53,656 bases of DNA from CAZKMM01 sp964592965. GTDB lineage: Bacteria > RBG-13-61-14 > DRUE01. Positions within the stretch are counted from its first letter, which is position 1. Each line of letters begins with the position of its first letter. The position numbers were made by a program, and so were the translations under genes. Below the pieces are notes generated by a model, which did no database searches, was not told the DNA's origin, and saw nothing but the letters and a program-made list of their open reading frames with translations. The stretch is taken from contig CAZQJX010000001.1 in assembly GCA_964592965.1 (NCBI GenBank), positions 1 through 53,656 of the forward strand. The letters run 5' to 3'. This document shows, piece after piece, positions 41,921 to 48,312 of this stretch.

Positions 41921-42048
41921 ACAGCAAAAAGCGAAACTCCAAAGCCAAGTTTGGCTCGTTGGCTTCTTCCCTGCCAAATAAAAGCCTCAAGCAAAATCTT
42001 ATTGAAGAGCTTTGAAGGAGGGGGTCTTCCAATCGCCTGCTTTTGCTA
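41896..42048 (-). pseudogene. 3' end of a decayed methyltransferase-like gene
   Basis: On the minus strand an open frame of about 50 codons with no start ends at a TAA at 41896-41898. It reads QKQAIGRPPPSKLFNKILLE and later AKLGFGVSLFAVLKKPARN, the style of the C-terminus of glycan-locus SAM methyltransferases (FGVSLFAVxKKP). A stop codon lies just upstream of it. The annotation as a methyltransferase tail is from memory of such endings and is not certain; that it is an orphan C-terminus is clear from the reading frame. Confidence 0.5.
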
Positions 42049-42109
42049 ATTTTCAACTTGGTGCGAAGTTTGCGACAAACAAGAATAGGAAAGAAAGCCA
42101 GCGAGTTCA

Positions 42110-42360
42110 CATAATACTTAAAAAATCAAATATCCTGAACCATAAAATACTTTCTCCAAAGATTTCCAAAACCAACCGTTGGAGCAAAAAGATTCTAAGC
42201 TAGCTTAAATCCCATACACCGATATAGGGTGGTAGGTGATAATGCTTCCACACCCAAACACCGTAGCAATAAATAGCTTGGTCAGCTCTTAATCCAAACC
42301 AAATGGTAAGCTATAAATTAAATGCACTAATTATTAAGCTCGGAATAAAAAATTTTGCCT
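42110..42360 (-). pseudogene. decayed partial copy of the adjacent GT39 gene
   Basis: On the minus strand one frame from about 42340 to 42110 aligns without gaps to residues about 17-90 of the intact GT39 protein next door. WFGLRADQAIYCYGVWVWK matches WFGFTMDQAVGAYVAWVWK, YHLPPYIGVWDLS matches YHLVPYVGAWDLS, and LEIFGESILWFRIFDFL matches LEIFGESILGFRLFDFL. By eye 21 of 33 residues are identical in the best block. In-frame stops lie at 42311-42313, 42200-42202 and 42107-42109. No full-length remainder is visible. It is a tandem duplicate remnant. Confidence 0.85.
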
Positions 42361-42376
42361 GAAAAATTTTCACCCC

Positions 42377-43975
42377 TTACTCCTGCTCTATCTTTTCTGC
42401 ATCCTGCTTCAAAACATACACCTCAATTCCTTCTACCTCTCCCACCCTGCGATAATTTTTCAGCAAAAATTCTTTTAGCTTTGGAAAATATTTGTTTAGA
42501 ATTTCGCTCAGATAAGGGCTGGGAAGAGCAAACACTTCCCAGCCTGGAATTTGTTTGGCAAGCAGAAAGAATTTGGGACGGGATTTAATAACATCTCGTG
42601 TATATTCCTCAATCCATTTTTTCTGCTGACCAGTAAGCCCGTATCTGCCTGCCCCGATAAAAAGATGGTATATCACGCAGAATCTGCTTGGAAGTTTCTT
42701 TTTTAAAAGATAAGGCACAATCGGATGCCAGCCAAAAAATTCTATTTCGTCATCTCTGCCAATAAATCGTTTCAAATACTTGACTGCGCGATAGTAGCGG
42801 GCATCATAACTATTTCCTAAAGAATATGCTACATCCAACTTTCGAAAACTCGCTTTAATAAAAAAATTGTAAAGTTGGGGATGAATTCCGCCCAGAAAAA
42901 TTATCACTAAAACTAAAAGATAAAGAGTGGCTTTTGAAAGAATCAGCTTGACCTGCTCCTGCAAATACTCAGCAAGCTTTACCAGACCACCACCAGCAAA
43001 AAGCATCATCATTCCCCAAAAAGGAATTGAATGATAGTAAAAATACTTCCCCTGAACAAAAAAAGAAAACAAACCTATGAGCATAAAAACAATTGCTATC
43101 CAGAAAAGCGACCTGCTCTTCTGCTCCCTTCCAGCAAATACTATTCCTAAAATTCCCAAAAAGAATAAAATCTGAAAGCGTGAAAGAATAGCATAAAATC
43201 CTGCCAGAAGCTGAATTAATAAAGACCCTGCAAAAGGATTTGTCCGACCATAAACTTTAAAACCATACCAAAGGGTAGCAAAGTATAACTCCCGCAGAGC
43301 GCCCTTATCTGCATAATAAGCAATCACCAGCAAGCTGGGAACAAGGCAGAAAATCCCAAAAACACCTGCCAAAAGCCAAGAGCGAGGTTGAGCCTTTTCT
43401 TTGGCTAAAAACCAAATTGCCAAAACCAGCCAGCTTAGCCCATAAAAAGGCTTTAATAAAAAAGCAAAGCCAAGCGCAAGACCGCTTAACACAGCAAGAA
43501 CAATTCTTTGCCTGTTCAGCCCGACTATCAAAACCAAGCAGAAAAGAAAAAGCAAAAGAACATACCCATCTTTTTCTGCTGTTTCCAAAGCTCCACCACT
43601 TACATAATAAACTGCATAAAAAATTGAAGAGAAAAATCCAGCCAAGCTTGAGCTGAAAAGTTCTCTGGCAAGATAAAAAATCATTCCCAGCACGCTTAGC
43701 TGAGCAAGGAAATCAAATAAACGAAATCCTAAAATGCTCTCTCCAAATATCTCCAGAGCCAGCCGATGAACAATATACATTCCAGGAAAGCTTAAATCCC
43801 AAGCGCCAACATAAGGCACTAAATGATATTTCTTCCACACCCAAGCAACATAAGCACCAACTGCTTGGTCCATTGTAAATCCGAACCAGAGGCTCGGAAG
43901 CAAAAAAATCCCGCCAGCTATTAGCGCAAGCCAAAAATAGCGGTCTTGATAAAATGGCTTTGAAAAGCTACTCAC
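42377..43975 (-). CDS. GT39-like membrane glycosyltransferase
   Basis: A 532-aa protein with about ten or more transmembrane helices, of the dolichyl-phosphate-mannose/ArnT-like GT-C group. The first periplasmic loop has the Asp in FTMDQAVGAYVAWVWKKYHLVPYVGAWDLSFPG, the place of the catalytic acidic residue in this fold. It should transfer a sugar from a polyprenyl-phosphate donor on the outer face of the membrane. The GTG start at 43975 lacks a Shine-Dalgarno; a perfect TATAAT box lies 11 nt upstream. It is the first gene of the glycan locus and has a dead copy directly downstream. Confidence 0.82.
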   Translation of the reverse strand: MSSFSKPFYQDRYFWLALIAGGIFLLPSLWFGFTMDQAVGAYVAWVWKKYHLVPYVGAWDLSFPGMYIVHRLALEIFGESILGFRLFDFLAQLSVLGMIFYLARELFSSSLAGFFSSIFYAVYYVSGGALETAEKDGYVLLLFLFCLVLIVGLNRQRIVLAVLSGLALGFAFLLKPFYGLSWLVLAIWFLAKEKAQPRSWLLAGVFGIFCLVPSLLVIAYYADKGALRELYFATLWYGFKVYGRTNPFAGSLLIQLLAGFYAILSRFQILFFLGILGIVFAGREQKSRSLFWIAIVFMLIGLFSFFVQGKYFYYHSIPFWGMMMLFAGGGLVKLAEYLQEQVKLILSKATLYLLVLVIIFLGGIHPQLYNFFIKASFRKLDVAYSLGNSYDARYYRAVKYLKRFIGRDDEIEFFGWHPIVPYLLKKKLPSRFCVIYHLFIGAGRYGLTGQQKKWIEEYTRDVIKSRPKFFLLAKQIPGWEVFALPSPYLSEILNKYFPKLKEFLLKNYRRVGEVEGIEVYVLKQDAEKIEQE

Positions 43976-43986
43976 TCTTGGTTTTA

Positions 43987-44015
43987 ATTATAGTCTTCAA
44001 ATCCTTATCAGAAAA
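43987..44015 (-). promoter_or_regulatory. candidate promoter of the GT39 gene (nearly leaderless)
   Basis: On the minus strand a perfect -10 TATAAT (43987-43992), with a weak -35 (TTTTCT at 17 nt). The GTG start at 43975 follows by 11 nt, so the leader would be about 4-5 nt, with no Shine-Dalgarno. Confidence 0.4.
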
Positions 44016-44059
44016 CAGGCAAAATTTTGCGAAAAGGATTTTTATTTTTAAAAGGACGG

Positions 44060-44106
44060 GAAAAAAGAGCTAGGGGGACAAAAAGAAATTATCTGCCCCT
44101 CTAAAA
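44060..44106 (-). terminator. weak candidate terminator after the acyl-CoA synthetase beta gene
   Basis: On the minus strand AGGGG and CCCCT can form a short stem (about 5 bp, with one mismatch then A-T), with a T6 tract 5 nt after it. The stem is short and the loop long, so this is only a candidate. Confidence 0.25.
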
Positions 44107-44114
44107 AAGAAGGT

Positions 44115-44792
44115 TTAGCTTTCGCTCAGAACAACAAGAGCATCCACTGCCACAGGATTGCCAGTGCGAGTGAGGATAAGAGGATTTATATCAACCTCTT
44201 TGATTTGAGGAATATCTACGCCCAGCTTGCCCAATCCCACCATTGCCTTAGCCAGCTTTTTCCGATTAGCAGGAGCCATTCCTCTAAAAGCAGATAAAAT
44301 CTTTTTGGCACGAATCTCTTCCATCATCTGATAGGCATCTTCCTCTGTAATAGGAGCCACCCGAAAGCAGACATCCTTTAAAATCTCGGTGTAAATTCCG
44401 CCCAAGCCAAACATCACGCAGGGACCAAATTGCGGGTCACGAATTAACCCCAGCACCAGCTCCCGCTCGCCTTTTACCATCTCCTGCACGAGCACACCTT
44501 CTAGTTTATCGCCAGCATTGGCTTTGATTTCCTTAAAAGCCTGCCTTACCTCTTTGGCATTTTTCAAATTCAGCCTAACAATGTCCATTTCTGTTTTATG
44601 CAGAAGCTCTTTCCCAGAGCCTTTTAATACTACTGGATAGCCTATCTTCTCAGCCATCTCCACCGCTTCTTTGGGGCTATGAACCAGATACTCTTTTGTC
44701 ACAGGAACACCATAGCGGGCAAGTATCTTTTTGGACTCATATTCAGTTAAACTCATCCTTCCCTCTTTCAATGCCTGCTTGATAATCTTCAT
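44115..44792 (-). CDS. acdB: ADP-forming acyl-CoA synthetase, beta (ATP-grasp) subunit
   Basis: A 225-aa ATP-grasp protein. The pattern LTEYESKKILARYGVPVTKE, YPVVLKGSGKELLHKTEM, VLVQEMVKGERELVLGLIRDPQFGP and FGLGGIYTEILKD is that of the beta part of ADP-forming acetyl-CoA synthetase, which makes ATP from acyl-CoA during fermentation of sugars or amino acids. The alpha (CoA-binding) subunit is not in the window, so it must be encoded elsewhere if functional. The ATG has a good Shine-Dalgarno (AAAGGAG). Confidence 0.9.
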   Translation of the reverse strand: MKIIKQALKEGRMSLTEYESKKILARYGVPVTKEYLVHSPKEAVEMAEKIGYPVVLKGSGKELLHKTEMDIVRLNLKNAKEVRQAFKEIKANAGDKLEGVLVQEMVKGERELVLGLIRDPQFGPCVMFGLGGIYTEILKDVCFRVAPITEEDAYQMMEEIRAKKILSAFRGMAPANRKKLAKAMVGLGKLGVDIPQIKEVDINPLILTRTGNPVAVDALVVLSES

Positions 44793-44822
44793 CTTTTACT
44801 CCTTTAAAAAATTATCATTTCA

Positions 44823-44850
44823 AAAATACGATTTATTTTTTAAATGTCAA
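44823..44850 (-). promoter_or_regulatory. promoter of acdB
   Basis: On the minus strand a consensus -35 TTGACA (44845-44850) and TATTTT (44823-44828), 16 nt apart. The predicted leader is about 24 nt with the Shine-Dalgarno. A perfect inverted repeat abuts the -35 box on its upstream side. Confidence 0.55.
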
Positions 44851-44851
44851 G

Positions 44852-44870
44852 AACATTCTCCAAGAATGTT
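44852..44870. promoter_or_regulatory. candidate operator: perfect 8-bp inverted repeat in a divergent promoter region
   Basis: AACATTCT-CCA-AGAATGTT, a perfect palindrome with a 3-nt spacer. A further half-site, GGAATGTT (44896-44903), overlaps the -10 box of the divergent FG-GAP gene. The site is next to the -35 boxes of both promoters, as expected for a repressor or activator site. The regulator is unknown. Confidence 0.4.
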
Positions 44871-44879
44871 TTCTGCTTC

Positions 44880-44908
44880 TTGTCAAACAGAAAAAGGAAT
44901 GTTAATTT
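44880..44908 (+). promoter_or_regulatory. promoter of the FG-GAP protein gene (leaderless type)
   Basis: TTGTCA (44880-44885) and TAATTT (44903-44908) with a 17-nt spacer. The ATG at 44918 follows the -10 box by 9 nt and has no Shine-Dalgarno. Confidence 0.5.
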
Positions 44909-44917
44909 TAATCTAAA

Positions 44918-46390
44918 ATGAAAAAAATTTGGTTTATGATTTTTTTTAGCTTTTGTCTGAATGTCTGGGCACAGGGGCATTTTAAGCTTAATCAACTTAA
45001 AGTTAATGGCGAGATACGCTCTTTGAAAGTTGTTGACCTTGATGATGATGGCTTCAAGGAGCTAATTGTTTTATACACCTTACAAAAAAATAACCACAAG
45101 CAAAAATATCTTTCCATCTTCTCACCTGACCGCTCTAATGGTTATTCTCAAAATCGGCAGTTTAAAATGCCCATTCCTTCCAGCTATCTTATCATTGATG
45201 TGGGAAAACTTCCAGATAAAAAAAATACCTGCCTTGCTTTTTTAACAACCAGCTCTTTGCTCTGTTATTATTTCAAAGCAAAAAGCCTTTCTGCTAGTGA
45301 AAAAATTTTGAATATCTCCAACCCTGTTATTCAGGCTCCTTCTTCTGAATATATTATCAGCTACAAGCTTATTTACGATTGGAACGAAGATGGAAAGAAT
45401 GAGATATTCATTCTTCAGCTGGGTTCTGGCTTAATCTTTTACTACCTTGACCGTGGCTGGACATCGCAAAGAATTAATCTTCCTGTGGATGTGAGCTTTT
45501 TCTCCTTTGGACTGGCAGGACTCTTTCCCCATTCAGAGATAAATGTAAATTATCAAACTCCCAAGCTTTTTCTTGAAGACTGGGACGGTGATGGCACAAA
45601 AGAGCTCCTTGCCATCTGTAATGAACAGCTCTGGGTCTATAAACGCAACTCCAAAAACTTCTACTCTTCGCAACCAATCGCCAGATTAAGCTTTCCTCTA
45701 CCCACGCCTGACAAAAAGGCACAAAGACAGCAATTTAACATCTTAATCGCTGACCTTGATAATGATGGCTTCGCAGATGCGCTCACCAATCTTCAGCAGG
45801 GCGGTATTTTCAATCAAAAAGCTCAACTTTGCATATACAGCGGAAAAAATCTTTATCGTCATAAATTAAAGCCTAAGCGAAGCTGGGAATACAATGCCTG
45901 GATAATTGGTCCGTTTATTCGTGACCTAGATAATGATGGAGATGTTGATTTAATCATTCCCATTGTTGAAGCGGGATTTTTTACTACTGCTCGGGTGCTG
46001 ATTACTGGCTATGTCCCACTGCAATGGAATTATTATTTTAATCATCAGCATCATTTTAATGATTTGCCTGATTACACTGACCGAATTGACCTTCATCTTG
46101 ACCTATCTGAAGGCAAATTTACTACCGGCTTTCCTAATGTCTTTGCGGACTTTAATGGCGATGGTGTTGCTGACCTTGTTTACAGCAAATCTGAAGATGA
46201 GCTGATTATTGCTATCAAAGATAAAAGCGGTGCCAGAAAGTATAAAGAAACAGTTTCAGTTGCCAGCGTTGGCTTGCCCATTACCAAGGATTTTAATCAG
46301 GACGGGCTGGCAGATATTTTTATCTACTACCCTCAGTCTCCAGAGCACAGAGGGGAAATAAATGTGCTGGTCAATAAAGGTGGCTGGTAA
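44918..46390 (+). CDS. secreted FG-GAP/VCBS-repeat protein
   Basis: A 490-aa exported protein: signal peptide with cleavage likely after NVWA, then seven Asp-rich calcium-loop motifs spread along the chain. These are VVDLDDDGFKEL, YDWNEDGKNEI, LEDWDGDGTKEL, IADLDNDGFADA, IRDLDNDGDVDL, FADFNGDGVADL and TKDFNQDGLADI. The spacing fits a seven-bladed beta-propeller as in integrin alpha and FG-GAP proteins. A surface or periplasmic binding role is likely. The downstream sulfatase-like pseudogene begins inside its last codons. Confidence 0.85.
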   Translation: MKKIWFMIFFSFCLNVWAQGHFKLNQLKVNGEIRSLKVVDLDDDGFKELIVLYTLQKNNHKQKYLSIFSPDRSNGYSQNRQFKMPIPSSYLIIDVGKLPDKKNTCLAFLTTSSLLCYYFKAKSLSASEKILNISNPVIQAPSSEYIISYKLIYDWNEDGKNEIFILQLGSGLIFYYLDRGWTSQRINLPVDVSFFSFGLAGLFPHSEINVNYQTPKLFLEDWDGDGTKELLAICNEQLWVYKRNSKNFYSSQPIARLSFPLPTPDKKAQRQQFNILIADLDNDGFADALTNLQQGGIFNQKAQLCIYSGKNLYRHKLKPKRSWEYNAWIIGPFIRDLDNDGDVDLIIPIVEAGFFTTARVLITGYVPLQWNYYFNHQHHFNDLPDYTDRIDLHLDLSEGKFTTGFPNVFADFNGDGVADLVYSKSEDELIIAIKDKSGARKYKETVSVASVGLPITKDFNQDGLADIFIYYPQSPEHRGEINVLVNKGGW

Positions 46391-47240
46391 AGCTGGCTTT
46401 TTTGTGCTCATCTTTTTTTGTCTTTTACTTTTCAACTGCCAAAAAAGCTTTCTCCAGAAGAATTAATCGCTTCTTTTCCTCAGGCAGATACCAGCCAGAT
46501 TCTCCATCCTGTCAAAAACACAAAACTTGCTTACAAAAAAGTTAAGTTAAAAAATTCCACCAAAGACGCTTGGATTTTAGCGCCTGAAGATTACCTGCTG
46601 GCACAAGGAGATTTTAAAGGCGAGCTTGGGCTTTCTCTTGGCTTTTTAAAATCAGCAAATAAAAAGTCTGGGTTTGTTGCAAAACTCTGTTGTCATCATC
46701 ACTTCTGACTATGGCGAGGAATTTCTTGAGCATAAAGGTTTTGGTCATTCCCGCACTTTATATCAAGAGGTGCTCAAAGTAATTATTTACTTTCCAGGGC
46801 TTGAAGAAGCCGGGAAAAGAATCAATCTGCTGGCAAGAAGTATAGATATTTTTCCAACCGCGCTCGGACTTTTAGGAATTTCTCCACCGCCAAATATTCA
46901 TGGAAAAGACCTTATTCTGCTGGCTGATTCAGGAAGGGGAGCTGGTTTTGCCTACTCAGAGCTAGAGCCTTTTTTAGCGCCTCAAAAATTTATCAAAGCC
47001 TTTCAGGAAGAAGACTATAAGCTGATTTTAAATTTACCTTCTGGCAAAATTGAGCTTTACCAGCTATCTCAAGATGCAAAAGAAAAAAATAATCTCGCTG
47101 AGAAATATCCTCAAAAAGCCAAAAAGCTTTTGGAAAAAATGATGGATTTGGAAAAGAGCTTCCGAGTGGTGAAGGCAAAAAAGCCACCAGCCCCAGCTTC
47201 TACCAAAAAGATTTTAAAATCTCTCGGGTATATCCGCTGA
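46380..47240 (+). pseudogene. broken sulfatase/alkaline-phosphatase-superfamily lipoprotein gene
   Basis: Three pieces in two kinds of break. A GTG at 46380 opens a lipoprotein signal peptide (FFVLIFFCLLLFNC). The frame stops soon after, but adding one A to the A6 run at 46441-46446 joins it to KKLSPEELIASFPQADTSQI and on to about 46675. There the sequence jumps to the C-terminal third of a sulfatase-like enzyme in another frame (NSVVIITSDYGEEFLEH, GFGHSRTLYQEVLKV, ending KILKSLGYIR). The catalytic N-terminal half is missing, and the metal-binding DHG/DNG reads DYG. It is a decayed gene, not two separate small proteins. Confidence 0.8.
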
Positions 47241-47268
47241 TTGTGCGATAAGACTGCTAAGATAAAAT
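47241..47268 (+). promoter_or_regulatory. candidate promoter of the GT2 gene (leaderless type)
   Basis: TTGTGC (47241-47246) and TAAAAT (47263-47268) with a 16-nt spacer, directly after the pseudogene stop. The ATG at 47278 follows by 9 nt; the intervening AAAAGTAAG is a poor Shine-Dalgarno. Confidence 0.42.
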
Positions 47269-47277
47269 AAAAGTAAG

Positions 47278-48312
47278 ATGCCAAAAGTAAGTGCTATTAT
47301 CTGCGTTTACAATCAGCCTCTGGTAAAAGAGGCAATTGAGAGCGTGCTTTGTCAAACCTATCCTGACTATGAGCTGATAATTATTGATGATGGAAGCAAT
47401 GATGAGACAAAAGACATTCTCAAGCGCTATTCATCAAAAGCCCGCATTATTCATCTTGAGCAAAATCAAGGCATCGCCAATGCCAGAAACAAAGGGCTTA
47501 TCTATGCAAACAGCGAGTTGATAGCCTTTCTTGATGCTGATGATATATGGCTTGAGCGGTATCTTGAAGAGATGGTCAATTTTTTCTTAGCTCATCCTTC
47601 CTGCCTGCTCGCCTTCTCTGATGGATGGGTCTTTAAAAGAAAAGAAATTCCCCAAAATCTTGATACCTATCCCAGCTTTTATTCTCTATATCCTGCTCCG
47701 GCTGGAAAGAGATGCTTAGAAACATTTTTTGCCACTCCCATTGTCACTTCTTTTACGATGTTCAAGAGGAAGTTTTTTGAAAAAGTAGGATTTTTCTCAC
47801 CGGAAATGAAAATCCATGAAGATGCGGAGCTGATTATGCGAGGGCTTGAGCAGGATATTTATCCCTGCTTTTATCCAAAGCCTCTGGCAGTAAAAAGAAA
47901 CATCAAGGGCGGGCTTTCGCAAAATGCTTTTGACTATCTTTACTATTCTCGGCTGATGCTGAAAAAAAGCTATCACAGAAGCGGAAAGCTTCGGCGCTGG
48001 ATAAGAAAAAGCATTGCTCAGGCAAACCGCTATCTTGCCCGTGCTTATTATTGGAAAGGTGAGTATCAAAAGGCAAGGCAGGTTTTGATTGAGGTTTTTA
48101 GGTATAATCCTCTTTCCATAAGAACTGTTCTGCCAGCTCTCTGGCTCTCTCTTCCAAAACCTTTTTCCAGCTGGCTGATTAAAAAAACCTTTCTGGCACA
48201 AAAAGAGCTATGGCCGAAAAGCACGAAATACCAACAAAATGGAAAAAAGACTGCTCGCAAGAATAACAGCAAAAACGCCAAGCCCCACGCCCAGACCGAA
48301 AATTGGAATTAA
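47278..48312 (+). CDS. GT2 glycosyltransferase
   Basis: A 344-aa inverting GT-A transferase: VSAIICVYNQPLVKEAIESV, IIIDDGSNDETKDIL, LIYANSELIAFLDADDIW (DxD) and KIHEDAELIMR (ED motif). A TPR-like helical segment follows about residue 250 (ANRYLARAYYWKGEYQKARQ), which may bind a partner. The last about 35 residues (GKKTARKNNSKNAK region) overlap the convergent gene by 105 nt and are low in complexity, so the tail may be read-through of a lost stop. Donor and acceptor unknown. Confidence 0.86.
   Translation: MPKVSAIICVYNQPLVKEAIESVLCQTYPDYELIIIDDGSNDETKDILKRYSSKARIIHLEQNQGIANARNKGLIYANSELIAFLDADDIWLERYLEEMVNFFLAHPSCLLAFSDGWVFKRKEIPQNLDTYPSFYSLYPAPAGKRCLETFFATPIVTSFTMFKRKFFEKVGFFSPEMKIHEDAELIMRGLEQDIYPCFYPKPLAVKRNIKGGLSQNAFDYLYYSRLMLKKSYHRSGKLRRWIRKSIAQANRYLARAYYWKGEYQKARQVLIEVFRYNPLSIRTVLPALWLSLPKPFSSWLIKKTFLAQKELWPKSTKYQQNGKKTARKNNSKNAKPHAQTENWN

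Noticed and set aside
41916..42110. 64-residue minus-strand open frame between wzm and the GT39 gene
   Set aside because: It crosses two unrelated gene remnants in a different frame from the methyltransferase-like end, has no Shine-Dalgarno and no family resemblance.
44851..44890. The 44852-44870 palindrome as a rho-independent terminator
   Set aside because: It lies between two divergent promoters, where no transcript ends, and the T run after it is interrupted; an operator is a better explanation.
46418..47240. Two short open frames (46418-46708 and 46674-47240) as separate genes
   Set aside because: They are pieces of one decayed sulfatase-like gene; neither has a believable start signal, and together with the signal peptide at 46380 they line up as one broken protein.
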